64,000 bases of DNA from NCBI GenBank assembly GCA_018857735.1, contig JABMCL010003198.1, positions 142,501 to 206,500 on the forward strand. Direction: 5' to 3'. Under the pieces are notes generated by a model. The model was not told the DNA's origin, made no database searches, and worked only from the letters and a program-made list of their open reading frames with translations. Every line of letters starts with the position of its first letter. The first letter of the stretch is position 1. The translations under genes and the position numbers were made by a program. The DNA comes from Alviniconcha marisindica. Lineage: Eukaryota > Mollusca > Gastropoda > Provannidae. This document shows positions 37,630 to 50,500 of the stretch, piece by piece.

Positions 37630-37935
37630 TGCAGTGACTTTTGTTTAAAAGGTGGTCACAGTCAGTGCCTTGGGTGCTATTAAAACAGTCAGACAGGTGA
37701 TCTAACATTAAAACTATGTATACATGATCTGGGACATCTCTCTTAATCTTATTTTCTGTTTGTGTGTGAAGAGTGAACCAGTGGAGCTGCACTGTGAGGA
37801 GCTCACATTTGAAGCAAAAAAGTACTTCTTTAAATATTGACAGAACAAACAAATTAAGCCTGGATATGAAAATATTTGCACATTTCCTGTGTTTTCAGGC
37901 AAATTTACTTCTTTGGTTTGGTTCCCCGCTAATGT
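37630..37935 (-). mobile_element. MITE-like element, diverged copy
   Basis: The minus strand starts GGGGAACCAAACCAAAGAAG and contains TTTGTTTGTTCTGTCAATAT and GTACTTTTTTGCTTC. These match the copy at 50105-50500, and its terminus matches that of 56183-56610. The far end is not clear. Confidence 0.55.
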
Positions 37936-38210
37936 TTCAACAATCATTTGTTTTAACTGTTATCCACTTAATTGTGGTGTGCTACTGCTTGAACTATTTT
38001 TGCTGCATGTGGGCAGTGCACTGTCACAGTGTCTTGTGTTCTCTTAATATATAGCCATCTTCTCTTTCTGCCTGCGTGCAGCCATGCCCATTTGTGTGTC
38101 CATATACAATATGTCTCTTCATCTGTCCATCTGTTTAGAATACCAGACTATGAGTATGATCATCATCTATCAACTTGTGTATTGATTTAGAAGCAACATG
38201 TATTTCTGAC

Positions 38211-38220
38211 GTTGTTCCAG
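38211..38220 (+). promoter_or_regulatory. Splice acceptor of the PAQR coding exon
   Basis: GTTGTTCCAG after T-rich sequence, followed by 79 bases of 5' UTR before the ATG. An in-frame TGA at 38255-38257 lies between them. Confidence 0.65.
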
Positions 38221-38299
38221 GTCTGGATCCAGACAGGAAGCTGCACCACCCAGGTGAACCGTCATCACCACTCAGGGATCTGAGCATCACAAGTCCACC

Positions 38300-39328
38300 A
38301 TGTTCCCATCCACAACCCTCCCCAGCAGTGGGCTGGCAGGACCGCTGTACCACAAGGATCACATGCCAGAACACTTCCACGAACACTTCATCGTGACGGG
38401 ATACCGCCACCCCAAGTCCTCTGCCTGGCAGTGCATCCTCAGCCTGTTTGATGCCACCAATGAGACGCTGAACTTCTGGACACATTTTCTGCCCAGCTGG
38501 TACTTCATGTGGGTGCTGAAGGGTCTGTGGGAGACGCTAGACTTCCAGCATGACTCCTATACCTGGCCCTTGCTCTGCTACCTCTTTGCCTGCTGCATCT
38601 TCCCTCTTGCCAGCGCCATCGCCCACACCTTCAATGTCATGTCTGAGAAGGCGCGCCACGTCTGCTTCTTTCTGGATTACTCTGCACTCAGCTTGTTCGC
38701 ATTTGGCGTGGCAGTCTCCTACCATGCCTACTGCTTCCCTCAGGTGTTGGTGGAGACAAGGTTCTACCACCTGTATGTCTATGGGGCAGGGCTGTGCGCA
38801 TTTTTGTGCACCACCTCATCGTGCATGACTCGCTTCATGCGCCCCAGTGCCTTGCGACAGTGTCTTCGACTCCTCTCCTTCGCCATACCATACTGGTTCA
38901 ACAGCTTTCCCATTGCTGTCCGCTTGTTCTTCTGCTCAGAAGAGGAGAGCAAGCTGGCATCACAGACGCTGCATGCGCGCCAGTTCACCTTCGCCATCAT
39001 TGCTGCCTTTCTCTATGCCTCACACCTTCCAGAGCGGTGGAAACCAGGCCACTTTGACATCATCGGCCACAGCCACCAGCTATTCCATGTGGCCACCATT
39101 TTGGGTGTGATGGACCAACTGCAGGCCATCTTGCTGGACATGCAAGAGCGCCGAGACACTGTTCGCCATTGGATGAACTTTGATCTAAACAACAGCGTGG
39201 GTTTAACAATGCTGATTCTGGTGATCAACACAGTTATTATTGTTGCATTCTCACAGTACCTGTACTTTGCCAAAAACGTGGACTTGCACAGTCTGAGCAA
39301 CTCTAATGGCAAATGCAAATGCAGTTAA
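38300..39328 (+). CDS. Class II PAQR, membrane progestin receptor gamma/delta-like (PAQR5/PAQR6)
   Basis: A complete 342-residue protein on one exon. PAQR5/6-type receptors are seven- or eight-pass membrane proteins reported to bind progestins or related lipids; the family shares a zinc-binding hydrolase-like core. Visible family motifs: GYRHPKSSAWQCILSLF (34-50), NETLNFWTH (54-62), SAIAHTF (105-111), LDYSALS (125-131), SHLPERWKPG (241-250) and HFDIIGHSHQLFH (251-263). The last two carry the conserved His/Asp residues of the metal site. Hydrophobic segments lie between these motifs and at 302-322. The ATG has a good context (ACC before it), and an in-frame TGA 45 bp upstream fixes the start. 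The HPKSSAWQCILSLF and SHLPER...GHSHQLFH blocks favour the gamma/delta branch over mPR alpha/beta. The natural ligand cannot be told from sequence. Confidence 0.93.
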   Translation: MFPSTTLPSSGLAGPLYHKDHMPEHFHEHFIVTGYRHPKSSAWQCILSLFDATNETLNFWTHFLPSWYFMWVLKGLWETLDFQHDSYTWPLLCYLFACCIFPLASAIAHTFNVMSEKARHVCFFLDYSALSLFAFGVAVSYHAYCFPQVLVETRFYHLYVYGAGLCAFLCTTSSCMTRFMRPSALRQCLRLLSFAIPYWFNSFPIAVRLFFCSEEESKLASQTLHARQFTFAIIAAFLYASHLPERWKPGHFDIIGHSHQLFHVATILGVMDQLQAILLDMQERRDTVRHWMNFDLNNSVGLTMLILVINTVIIVAFSQYLYFAKNVDLHSLSNSNGKCKCS

Positions 39329-39908
39329 TAACTTTGTGTTTAGACTTAGAGCCTGTTATTTAGTGTTAACAACATGTGCAGTAAAGATGGCTATTAATTA
39401 ATCAAATTATTTCATTTATTTTTAGGGACCAGTCAATTATGAATCACACAGGGTTATAAATGTGAAGTTTTGAAAGTGTGGAAAATGTATGGCAGGGAAA
39501 ATTCAAATTTTACCTCTTGCAGATGTGAAAAAGTACTGTGGGAAAAAACCAACACAATCTAAATTTTAATACTGATTAATTTTAACCTTTGTGTGTTTGG
39601 ATTATAAAAGCAAAAAGCAAGTGAAACAAGATTTTACTATTGTATTGTGAATGAGAAAAATTATTTTAACAGTTACATGGGGGTCTTTGTGTAATGTTAA
39701 TTTATCGTGAAAAAAGATCTGTCCCAGAATGCTTTCCAGGGTCTTTCTAAAACAGTCGGACCAGGAGAATGCTTTCCTGGGTCTTTCTAAAAGAGACTGT
39801 TGGAGGAAGCATGGCAGAGGGGTGTCCAGATGATACAATCAGTTACTTAAAATACATCATTAGAATTTGGACTGTTGAAGTTGATATCGTTTAGAACTGT
39901 TTTCATAG

Positions 39909-39922
39909 AATAAATCAATAAA
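39909..39922 (+). terminator. Tandem polyadenylation signals of the PAQR gene
   Basis: AATAAA at 39909-39914 and 39917-39922, about 580 bp past the stop, a plausible 3' UTR length. Confidence 0.6.
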
Positions 39923-39929
39923 TGATAAT

Positions 39930-41661
39930 TCAGTACCCAATCTCTTTGCTGCAGGGTGCTTATTTACTAAACAGTAATTTAGTGTCATATTCTTTGTCAA
40001 ATTGACTGACTGAGTTTTTTAAGTAAACTTGCATAATGATGATGTTTAAATTAATTTAAAAAAAGAAGTTTTTGAACTTTTATTTTTAGAAGATCGTGGT
40101 TTAAATAATTATGGCAACATATTAAATAATTATCACTTTCAGTAGTTTCATCAGTTCCACTTCACTGATTACTCGTTTGTGTCATTACTAAGTAATGATG
40201 TTCAGAGTCATGTTCCCAAGTTTTGTTCGCCCTGAGATGACCCAGTGTGGCTGGCAGGGCATTAGAATCAAACAAGTCGCTAACTGCCCAGTTTTGGTTC
40301 ATGTTAATTGCTGAGCACTGGGATTAGTCATCAAGGGTCTAGGTTACACTTACAGTTCAGAAACAACACCTTAATTAATCTTTAGTTTTATCATTTACAA
40401 TTGATGGTGTAATTTATGTTCCCAGTTTGCTATATTTTTTTGCAGTTCAGAAGCTACAGATTAATTAATCATTGTTCTCACAGTTGAAGGTAGAGATGGC
40501 ATTGCCAGTTAAATCTATATGTGTCTAGTAGGATTTTAGGAATAATTCGGGGGTGGTGGGTTCTGAACACATTTAAGCACACTACTCCAGTAACTTCAAG
40601 AATCAATAGTTTTGATACCTGCTCACATTCTTAATGAACACAACTGTTGCTTTCTCTGCTATTACTGTATCAGCTTTGACAGGGAAATTCCTGTCCAGTT
40701 ACTGTACAATTTAGAAGAAGAAAAATGTGTTATATAGGGAAAATGTCTAGTGTATTGGGTGGTTCAGTAAAGCTGGTTTGCACGAGTGAATGCCCTTTGT
40801 AATCTTTCGCGCAAGAAGTTGCGAGAGGTTGCAGCGTCACTTCTGGGCTGATTTCTGAGTAGGCGTTGCTTCACGCTGTGTATAACAATGGCAGTTGAAC
40901 CAAGAACTGCGAAACAGTACAAATGCCACCACTGTTGCAGTTGCAAAAATTACTGGGGAAAGGGGCTGGAGGGTGGGGAAAAAATGTCTGTCATTTTTTG
41001 TCTGATCAGAAGATTGCGAGTTCATGGAAAAAATACATTTTGGGGCATCCTATAGCACAAGCAACAAGTTATTGCTTGTTGCCAGACACATTCTGACTAC
41101 ACCCCTCCAAAAATGTATTTAAAGTTGGCTGTGTAAAATTCACTGTCACCGCCTTCCATTGTGAAGAAAGTACGCGCCGGAAGTAAAAGCAGCCAAGGGA
41201 CTTAAGCGATGCTGGGCAAAAGTCAAAGGAGTTAACAACCCCGCGGTTCGCCCAGTAGGAAAATAGGATGTCAAAACAATTATAGGAATGATTATGTCTA
41301 GTGTCCAGAATAACTGGAAGCTGAGAATAATTATGTCCTGCATCTGTAATGACTGTGACTTGTAAAAAGTTGGATACATTTGAAAGCAGAAGGCATTTGG
41401 AGGCCAACACATGCACACACCTATAATATATATTGTGTGTGGAAAATAATAACACAGAACACTATAATTTATCAAGCTTGTCCACACTCGTGACCTTCCA
41501 TAGTCCTTTCAAGTTTTCTCAGGAGCGAAGACAAATCATTTCAAAGTGATTAATCTAAATTTCTTTTTAGTCCAGTTATATTTTCAAACTTCTAGACATA
41601 TTATATATATATATATGTTAACTGTGGTTGCTTTAGAATTTGAAGTGATAACTGTTTAAAA

Positions 41662-41712
<51 letters not shown>

Positions 41713-42550
41713 TCTTCATTTTTTTCTCTCTCTCTCTTCCATTTTACCCTGACATAACCATGCTTGCTGACTGGGCATAAAACTTAGGTTACTTGCTGAG
41801 TTACTCTCATTTGAAAAGTTATTTAATGAACGGTTCTTATTCTCCTTTTTCATTTATTTAAGTTTTGGATGGTTTATTTTATCATGCTTATGGCGTTATG
41901 CCCTGTGGGTATTTGAATATATATGTGCTATTGCGGTACTATATTCATGCTATTGCAGTTGTGTAAATAATACAATGACTTCTATTTATTTGTGTTCTGG
42001 TGGCTGTTTTTCTTTCTGCTGTTTCTGTTTTAAGTTTGTGAAGTTAATGCTGACCAGTTGCCTTTCAACTTCAAGGTGACGCTGATTGTCTGTCTGATCT
42101 CTTCAGAACCTTGGCTGCCTGATATCTTCAGAACCTTGGCTGCCTGATATCTTCAGAACCTTGGCTGCATCGTTTGGCATTATTACTTTTTTCTTAAAAA
42201 AACAAACTTTAACTAGTTTAAGTACCAGGAAATAATTCTTCGTAATCATTTAGAAAAGTTTCACATTGCTTGGTCTGGACATTCACAGAATGTGGAGTCC
42301 CTTCACCAGCAGAGTCTGTGACCCCCATTCCTATATCAGGGTAATTTCAGGATTAACAGAATTGTCAGTTTCCAGCCTTGTGTTCTTGTTTGCTTCTGTT
42401 GCAGGCAGTTTAGTAAACCTGTTAGTGTTAAGTGTGCATGTACACAAAATATGTTCACTGATTTAATGACTGACGCTAAAGTGTCCGTACTGTGCTGATC
42501 ACTGATTTGATGTACGTACTGTGATTCTAGATATCTCTGGTTGAGTGACT
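39930..42550. other. Intergenic, no gene seen
   Basis: AT-rich. SINE-tail-like copies lie at 40228-40275 (CGCCCTGAGATGACCCAGTG, then GGCAGGGCATTAGAATC) and 41744-41806 (CCCTGACATAACCATGCTTG, then GACTGGGCATAAAAC). (TA)n is at 41667-41710, and a three-copy CTTCAGAACCTTGGCTGCCT repeat at 42102-42168. Confidence 0.55.
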
Positions 42551-42554
42551 TTGG

Positions 42555-42975
42555 CGCTTAAATAGAATGTCCATGAATGTCGGTGGTCATGAGTGAGTGT
42601 GACACTAGAATGTCCATGATCAGTGACTGATTTACTTTCAAAACATGATTGAAAGTGTGATTCTAGAATGTTCATGGTCAGTGACCATGATTCTGGAATG
42701 TTCATGATCAGTCACTGTGAGTGTGACAATACTCACTAGAATGTCCATGATCAGTGTCTGATTAACCTGACACTGTGAATGTGACAGTGCGATTCTAGAG
42801 TGTTCATGATCAGTGACTATGACACTAGAATGTCCATGATCAGTGACTCTGAGTGTAACACCAGAATATCCATGGTCATGATTGACTGTGACACTATCTC
42901 TAGAATGTTCATGATCAGTGACTTTGTGATTGTGAGTGCAATGCTAGAAGTAGAATGTCCATCACCAGTGACTTA
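42555..42975. repeat. Degenerate 35-50-bp minisatellite
   Basis: About ten variants of TAGAATGTCCATGATCAGTG with GAGTGTGACACTAGAATGTC. Confidence 0.8.
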
Positions 42976-44360
42976 TTCAAGTTATTGATTTGATGAGTGT
43001 TTACTGTTGGTGTTTACTGTTACATGAAAAATATCTTAGATCTGTATTTTGTCATGACTGTGGCTCATAGACTGTCACATATATATATAAATATATTGTT
43101 GATGGTGTTTGTAAAAAACGGTGTTTTGTTCTCTTGACTTCTACCATGATTTTGTTACAGCTTTAGTTTTTGCCCAAGTAACGTTGTCTGTTCTTAAACA
43201 ACTTTATTGCAGTTTTTTTTCTTTCTTTCTTTTCTTTCTTTTTGCCCCCCATCTCGGCATCTGTCAATCATTTTGTACAACTACTACAAGTTTGAATAAT
43301 GGGCGAAATGACGATAGTGATGATGACAGCAACATAGTCAGATCCTGCGTGTTGCTGTGTACCCAACGCACACATTTATGTACATCCTGTTTTGGTGGGC
43401 CAAGAGTGTGACTGCAATAATTCCAGCCTGTCATGTTTTTGGTCTTTGTTTCATGAACTGTATTGTGTCAGACAACCGGTTACATCTAGCCATGATTTCT
43501 CTTTCTTTTGCTTTATGTTCTAAACTGCAACAGTTGTGTTAACTCAGTCATTGCTGAGTTATTCACAAGACAAGCAGAACTTGATATGTCTACAGTACCA
43601 TTGCTACCAGTTGGCAATCATTTCACTCTTGTCCAATGTGGAAGTCTGATCAGTGACTTATATATATTATGAATGTAATTATTGTCTACTGTTACTGTAA
43701 GCTTTTTGAACAACATACTTTATAACATGCCTAATTTATGTCTGAGTGAGCTGAGCAATATAATGCATTATTACATATTCAATACATGAATTATCATGAT
43801 TTATTGATTATGCACTCAGTTGAGGTTTTCCTGACATACCACTTCTTTCTTTTTTAATCTTTTTTTATATATTTTATCCGATCTCTTCTCTGCCTCAAGA
43901 TCTCAGTATTATTATTATTATTATTATTATATAATAGCACAGCTGTATTCATTATATAATATATGGCAGTTTTGTTTGCTTTTAGCATTTGCATCTTAGA
44001 AAGTTTTGTTCTAAACGGTTGACCTTCAGGATGTTCCGGTCTTCATGACACTTCCAAGTGCATCCATAGTCTTGTTGACTGTTGGTGATGTTTGAGGAGG
44101 TGGCGAAAAAGGCATGTTTGGAACTAGGAATGTGTTTGATACACATGGGGCTAAAAACACCTGCAGTAACTTCCTTTGTGTCATTTGTTTTCTGTTTGTT
44201 AACCCCCTGCACCACCCCATGCACCCCAAAAATAAACAGAAACAACAAACAAGCAAAACAAAAGCAGTAATAGACTGAAACAAAAGCAGTTAACAAACAA
44301 ATATTGAAATAAACAAGAGTTTAGACAGTACTAGATTGTAAGTTGTATTTTAGAACTTTT

Positions 44361-44439
<79 letters not shown>

Positions 44440-45835
44440 AACCATTTCATGCATTGACTGAATTTGTTTCTTTACGTGCACTGACTGTTCAGAGAGTGTA
44501 CACATGAGCATGTGGTCCACTGGGATTACCCTGCGAATGGGTCACTCGCAGTCATAATCACCAAAGTAGCAAGTGTACATAAAATGATGAGGCTTTCACT
44601 TTCTTGGGTGCCTTTTTACCATCTGGACTAATCCAGCCACCCTCCCCCTATGGTTGCTCTTCATCTTCACATTGAATGTTCACTTTGCTGAGGTTTTCTG
44701 TCTAAAACTAGTAAAAGACTACAGTGAAAATGAAGAACCCAGATGAACCCAGTTTGAACTTTGTATGAATCTCAGAGGACTAAAGATGTTCTATTTTCTA
44801 ATTGCACAAGTGTGCATCAGTGGGGATACTTGAATTACTTTGCCCTGAGCAGATTTTCATCATGGAGGAAATGGCCTGTCTTACTTTTAGTGTTTCATTG
44901 CCTGGTTCCTCTGTATTGATCACTGTATTTAGTGTCACACTGTCAATGTCACTGTTGTGGAGAATCATTGGAAGTCCATGTGATGTTGCAGTGACTTTTC
45001 TTTTGATCTGGCCCCCTAACAGATGCAGGCAGTTGAATTATATGCTAGAACTGTGTGATGAATCTTTCTTGTCACAGTTAAAGGAGTTATTCAGATTCAG
45101 TCTGCTGAAGTAAATGTTTGTCGCTAATGTCAGACAAGCTGCCTGTTTTGTGTACCAGAAAGGAGGGAGATGGACTGTTGTGAAATATCTTCTGTGGATC
45201 ATTTTGTCTACTATAGAACTAGTGTGTTTAACATAACCCCAACCCACCTGAAACAGATTTCACCGTGCTGTAATTATGTAACTGCGAAATTATGCGAAAT
45301 CCTTTAAATGAGAATTGTTACCAGCCTGTCAACATCATCTCAGGAATACTTTAAACAGCAGACACAACTATTACTATTAGTGAATGTTAACATGTTGAGC
45401 TCCCCCACCCCCACACACCCGTTTCTTTTCTTTTTCTTTTTCTTTCGGTGCTTCTTTGTATTATTTCTTCTTTCTTTCTTTTTTTATAGAATTTTTATAT
45501 ATTTTGAACAAGTCTAACTAAGTTTTAAGAACAACTGTTACTTTTTTTCCCTACCGTATGATATACTTTAGTGCTGTTCATTTAGCTTTTGTTACATGTG
45601 GGATTTGAGTCATAGACCTAGTGCATTATTCATTATTAAATTAAGGTTATGCAAGACTGTACTTCACACCAGAATGACTGAATCAGTGAATGTCATTGTA
45701 TATATATATATTATGTAAAGGTTATACAAATCTTAGCTTGTTGATGTCACCATGAGGACCAAACGCACTTAGTGTGGCATTTAGCGTTGTGGAAGTCTCT
45801 GTCTGAGCTAGGCATGAGGATGGGATTAAGATTGT
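42976..45835. other. Intergenic, no gene seen
   Basis: Simple repeats only: (TTA)n at 43905-43930, pyrimidine runs at 43207-43240 and 45420-45485, and the long (TC)n listed next. Confidence 0.55.
44364..44435. repeat. (TC)n microsatellite
   Basis: About 36 TC units. Confidence 0.97.
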
Positions 45836-45837
45836 AC

Positions 45838-46268
45838 TTGGTTTAGCTTGATTCCAAAATTGAATGACCAGTTTAGCCAGGAAAACCGTACTAGCTTTAG
45901 CTTGATTCCAGAACTGAATGACCAGTTTAGCAAGGAAGACCGTACTAGCTTTAGCTTGATTCCAGAACTGAATGACCAGTTTAGCAAGGAAGACCGTACT
46001 AGCTTTAGCTTGATTCCAGAACTGAATGACCAGTTTAGCAAGGAAGACCGTACTAGCTTTAGCTTGATTCCAGAACTGAATGACCAGTTTAGCAAGGAAG
46101 ACCGTACTAGCTTTAGCTTGATTCCAGAACTGAATGACCAGTTTAGCAAGGAAGACCGTACTAGCTTTAGCTTGATTCCAGAACTGAATGACCAGTTTAG
46201 CAAGGAAAACCGTACTGGCTTTAGCTTGATTCCAGAACTGAATGACCAGTTTAGCAAGGAAAACCTGT
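45838..46268. repeat. 54-bp minisatellite, homogenised core
   Basis: Nearly eight copies, almost identical, of a 54-bp unit with TTTAGCTTGATTCCAGAACT and GAATGACCAGTTTAGCAAGG. Because 54 is a multiple of three and the unit has no stops in those frames, both strands are open (18-residue periods). That is a by-product of the repeat. Confidence 0.92.
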
Positions 46269-47180
46269 GTTTAGCATGGGACTCTGGTCAGAAACCCGAA
46301 TGCCAGGGGTTTCAGCGAGGGTACAATTCTTTAGCATGGGACTCTGGTAAGATGATCAGAAAAGCCACTGGGATGAGTAGGTTACAAAGTCTAGCTTGGC
46401 ACAATTATGGCCTGCAGTGTGGGAAGGAAAGGCACATGTTTAGCATGGCACCAGGATGACCAGAATTGCCACTTGACCAGGTTGTCTCCAGGATGATCAG
46501 ATGCTGCTGTGTAGATTAGGTTACAGGTCCTAGCTTGGCACCATGATGACCTGTAGCGTAGCAAGGAAAGGCACATGTTTTTAGCATGGCGTGAGGCTGA
46601 CAAGGTGCTATTGTGTAGCCTTGGTTGTACAAGTCTTTAGTCTGATACCAGGGTGACAAAGTGCTGCTGTGTAGCTTTGGTTGTACAAGTCTTTAATCTG
46701 ATACCAGGGTGACAAGGTGCTACTGTGTAGCCTTGGTTGTACAAGTCTTTAGTCTGGTACCAGGGTGACAAGGTGCTACTGTGTAGCTTTGGTTGTAGAA
46801 CTGCCAGTACAACTAGCTTGGTACCAGGATGAGGATGACCAGATGCTGCTGTGTAGATTAGATTGTGCTAGTCTTTGGCACCTGGATGATCAGATGCTGT
46901 TGTGTAGCAAGGTTGTACAGCTCTTAGCTTGATGCTTAATGACCAGTGTTTTTGCATAGTTGAAGAAGTCTTAGCCTGGCACAAGAATAACCAGATGGCT
47001 CTGTGTAGCAGGGTTATACAGCTCTTTGTTTTACGTTTATCTTAGCTTGGCTCCAGGTTCATCAATGTTGCTGTGTGGCAAAGTGGAGCAAGTTGTAGCT
47101 CAACAGAATGACTGAATGTCAGTGGGTAGCAAGGTGTACAAGACTTAGCAAACTATGGAACCATGATGACCTTAATGTTA
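46269..47180. repeat. Degenerate about 56-bp continuation of the 54-bp array
   Basis: Units such as GATACCAGGGTGACAAGGTG with CTACTGTGTAGCCTTGGTTG recur about every 56 bp. They share the TAGCTTG...CCAG...ATGACCAG...TAGCAAGG order with the 54-bp core. Confidence 0.75.
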
Positions 47181-49316
47181 CTATGTAACAAGGCTGTGCA
47201 GTCTTTAAGTTTAATTGTCAGCAGGATGACCAATGACAACTTTTATCTCCACAGTCTGTGGCGTGTCCATAATGGTCACATTCTCTTCCTGCAAATAGCC
47301 ATAGTATTGTGGTCGTTTTCTTTTATGCCCCCTTCAGTTAAACAGTTATTGAATTGGTTGTATTTTCATTATTTATGAATATATATGATTATGAATTTAA
47401 AATATTTTTTTCTTTTTCTTTTTTACTACTACTGATTGTCCATGCAGTCCATGGGTTCTGTTAACAATAGTCTCAGGGTCCATTAATGTAGATGACTAAG
47501 TCCACTTATGCATGCAAGATCAAGAAGACCTTATACATGTATTTGTTAATACTTTATTACTGTCAGCTTGTTCCAGCTAAAAGAAAGCGAGTAATATGTA
47601 GGGAAGTTGTGAATTTATATAGTCCTGCTTTTGTATTCATTGTAAAGTTGTGTCTGGATTTGAGCAATAAACTAAAGAAATGCAGCTTTCTTTTTAAATT
47701 CTGAATTAATCTTCTGAAAACGTTCTGTCCAAGACCCCAGCAGTTGGACGAGATCAAAATAAAATAAATAGTTGAATGATTTTGTTTGAAAAATAAATGC
47801 CCTGTTGATTTTATATTGAACTTCAAATCTGAGCAGTGAGTGACAGTTAATGGAATTGGATGTGTAAGACATGTACCATCAATATATGTCATTGCTATAG
47901 CTATGCGCATCATATTCATAGACCGTGGCTGTTTTGAAGTAAGTAGCATGAGAATTGTGTGCTTTCATTGTGAAGCAGTAAGACCAAAGGGTTGACAGGT
48001 GGCCCTTAGGCCAGCTGGGATGTCGCTTGTCAGTGCTTTTTACATCCATATCCAGTCCTGCTCATTGCCTGTCATAAAACTTGGCTGTAGAAGAGAGACA
48101 GGTGCTGTTTGTGCTTGGTAGTAGTAGACTGGAACTGCTGTAAAGCAACTCGGCTTCATTAGCTGGGTTTTTTGTTTTTTGCTCCCCCCCCCCCGCCCCC
48201 CCCCCCCACCCCAACCTTCTTCCTCAGGTGGTAAAGAAGACTGTGTTCAAGGAGAGCACAATAACAAATACTGTTAAAACATTGTCCACTGAAATTGTTC
48301 TGTTAAGCAGGCACTTCAAGTGTAACATAAAATGGGGCAAAATATTTTTGTTTGAAGTGCAAGTGAACAGTTTGTGGCTGTTTTGGGACTTCACTTGTTT
48401 TATAGTCCATGCCAGCTGTGTCAGTGTAATGATTTACAACTCACACTGTCACCGTGTCAGCAATTAGCAGCATCGGTCTGTCGTGTGACCTAAGTGCTGC
48501 CAGAGTGCACACTGGCCAGTACCTGACTGACCTCAGTAAAGTGCCATAACTCATTTACTGCCTGAATAATACACACAAACTACACCCAGCTGCCTGTTTA
48601 ACATGGTGTCTCTGCTGTGTGGTCAGTAAACACTGCCACAAGGTGATGCAGAGTCCTGTGTAACTTGGTGCATTTGAGGTGATGTAAACTGTTCTTTGCA
48701 ATTAAAAATACTAACTCTTGAGAGAAGTGCATGTTCAGGAGGAGTGTCTTACATGGTTCAATCAGCTGGTTATAAAATACGTTTAACTGCCCATGGGTTT
48801 TGCTCTGCTTATTTGAAACTTTGTAATCTCAAGAAAAATGGGTTGGATGACACACACCCCTATTACACTGCCAGCTCTTTGTTAACTGTTTTTTCTTGGA
48901 GGTTTGTTGTTTTTGTTGGCTTCTAAAAGTGCATGTTGTTTTGTTTTGTTGAGAAAAACTGTGGTCTTATTGCTGCAACATATTCTGTGCTGTCAGAACA
49001 TCACTCTGTCTTAAAGTGTGCTTTGATTAAGCTGAATCTGCAGCTCACTGGCAGCACACAAAAGATTTGTTGTTGATTTATGAATATTATATGCTGATGG
49101 CCAAAACAGAACAAGTAAATGGTTTATACAAAATCCGCTCCTCTACTTCTGGCCATCAGCGCAAGCATTGTACTAAGTACTGCTATTGTGATAAATGGTT
49201 GTGTTATGTGACAGCTGTGTGTTAAAGATGCAGTTGTGAGCAAAAGAGTTGCATGGTATAATAAAAAGCTCAGTGAAGTGAACATTATTACATTATTATT
49301 AAAGACATCATGAACA

Positions 49317-49318
<2 letters not shown>

Positions 49319-49362
<44 letters not shown>

Positions 49363-49389
49363 CCCCCCCCCCCCCCCCCCCCCCCCCCC
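49319..49389. repeat. (TC)n followed by poly-C, 28 bases
   Basis: (TC)n passes through TTCTCT into an uninterrupted C run at 49362-49389. Confidence 0.93.
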
Positions 49390-50104
49390 TCTCTGAAACA
49401 GTTTGTTTTGGTGTTTTTTTTATCAAAGACCCATATATATCTAAATTACTCAGACTAGTTGAAGACTGTGCAGTGGTTCCAAAACAAAACTGTAAAACTA
49501 ATTCTGGTAATTGTAAAGTTGCACCTGGTTTTAACACACAGGTGAAGTAGCTCTGTGTTTTTGAAACAATTTGAACCCAGTTCTGAAGATTTAAAAAAAA
49601 AATGGTGCAAGAGAAACAGCTGTTGTGTAAAATGGACAATTGTGTGTTGAAGACACAGCTGTATGTTTAGCAGCTGGGTGTCTATTGTATGTCTTTGTGT
49701 GAATTTTCCAATCTCTGCCTTGTGAGCCAAACTCCTGCCTGTAGAGAGTAGCCGATGATGTAGTAATCATATGATGTATATATTTATATATTATATATGT
49801 GATGTAGTGATACAGGTACATGTGTGTGATGTAGTAATCTCCATGTCTGTGTGTGGTGTAATGATCATGTACATGTTCATATGTGGTGTAGTGATGCACA
49901 CACATATGTGTGATATAGTGATTTACATGTTACTTGGTAGTGGTGCATGCTTCCTGCACACCTGTTATGAAGGCTTGAGGTTGTTTGGTGGTGACATGCT
50001 TTTGCTTATAAAGACTTGTATCACATTAACCACTCCTGTTTGTGTAGATGCTGTGTGAATAATGTACAGTGAAATCTGTGTTCTATGACAAAGTGGCTGG
50101 TGGG

Positions 50105-50500
50105 ACTGGGGACCCCGAGCAAAGATGCACATTGGCATAAAAAGCTGGACAATGTCCAAATGTTTGCACTGGCAGGTTTTGCTTGTTTGTTCTGTGAATA
50201 TTTTTGCAAAAGGCTTGTACTTTTTTTTGCTTCAGATTTTAGCTTCTCGGGGAGCAGCCATGTTGCTGGCTTGTTACTAATGAAGAGCGGAAAAGGGTTA
50301 GCACATGACGTAATGAACAGTTCTGCCACACATGACCTTGTTCATGACATCAAATGCACAGAATGCCAGACACAAAATGACATCATTCATGGATGTATTT
50401 TCAAGGCTTTCAAACATCAGTTTCTAACTGACTAGGCCATAAGTTGACTTGAAAACTGCTGTGAGTCAATTATTTCTGCCATTCTCTGCCTGGGGTCCCC
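50105..50500 (+). mobile_element. MITE-like element with inverted termini
   Basis: The left end has TGGGGACCCCGAGCAAAGAT (50107) and the right end is the inverted counterpart TCTCTGCCTGGGGTCCCCAT (50483). The interior matches 37630-37935 (TTGTTTGTTCTGTGAATATT) and 56183-56610 (GACACAAAATG, TCATGG, GGCTTTCAAA). Confidence 0.6.

Larger units (their letters stand above)
35066..38220. other. Non-coding sequence before the PAQR coding exon
   Basis: No exon recognised. It contains a minus-oriented SINE tail at 36130-36185 (plus strand GATGTTTTACGCCAAGTCAA), (TG)n at 36072-36098, an AT palindrome at 36225-36253, (TC)n at 37554-37601 and a MITE-like copy at about 37630-37935. Confidence 0.5.

Noticed and set aside
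38135..39318. Antisense frames over the PAQR exon
   Set aside because: They are shadows of the strongly conserved plus-strand PAQR coding sequence.
45848..46459. 203-codon plus-strand repeat protein (18-residue units)
   Set aside because: Both strands are equally open, the flanking units are degenerate with stops, and there is no splice or start context. A minisatellite explains it.
50085..50435. 116-codon plus-strand frame, and a similar minus-strand frame near 37714-37947
   Set aside because: They resemble each other only because both lie in copies of the MITE-like element; no known domain is visible.
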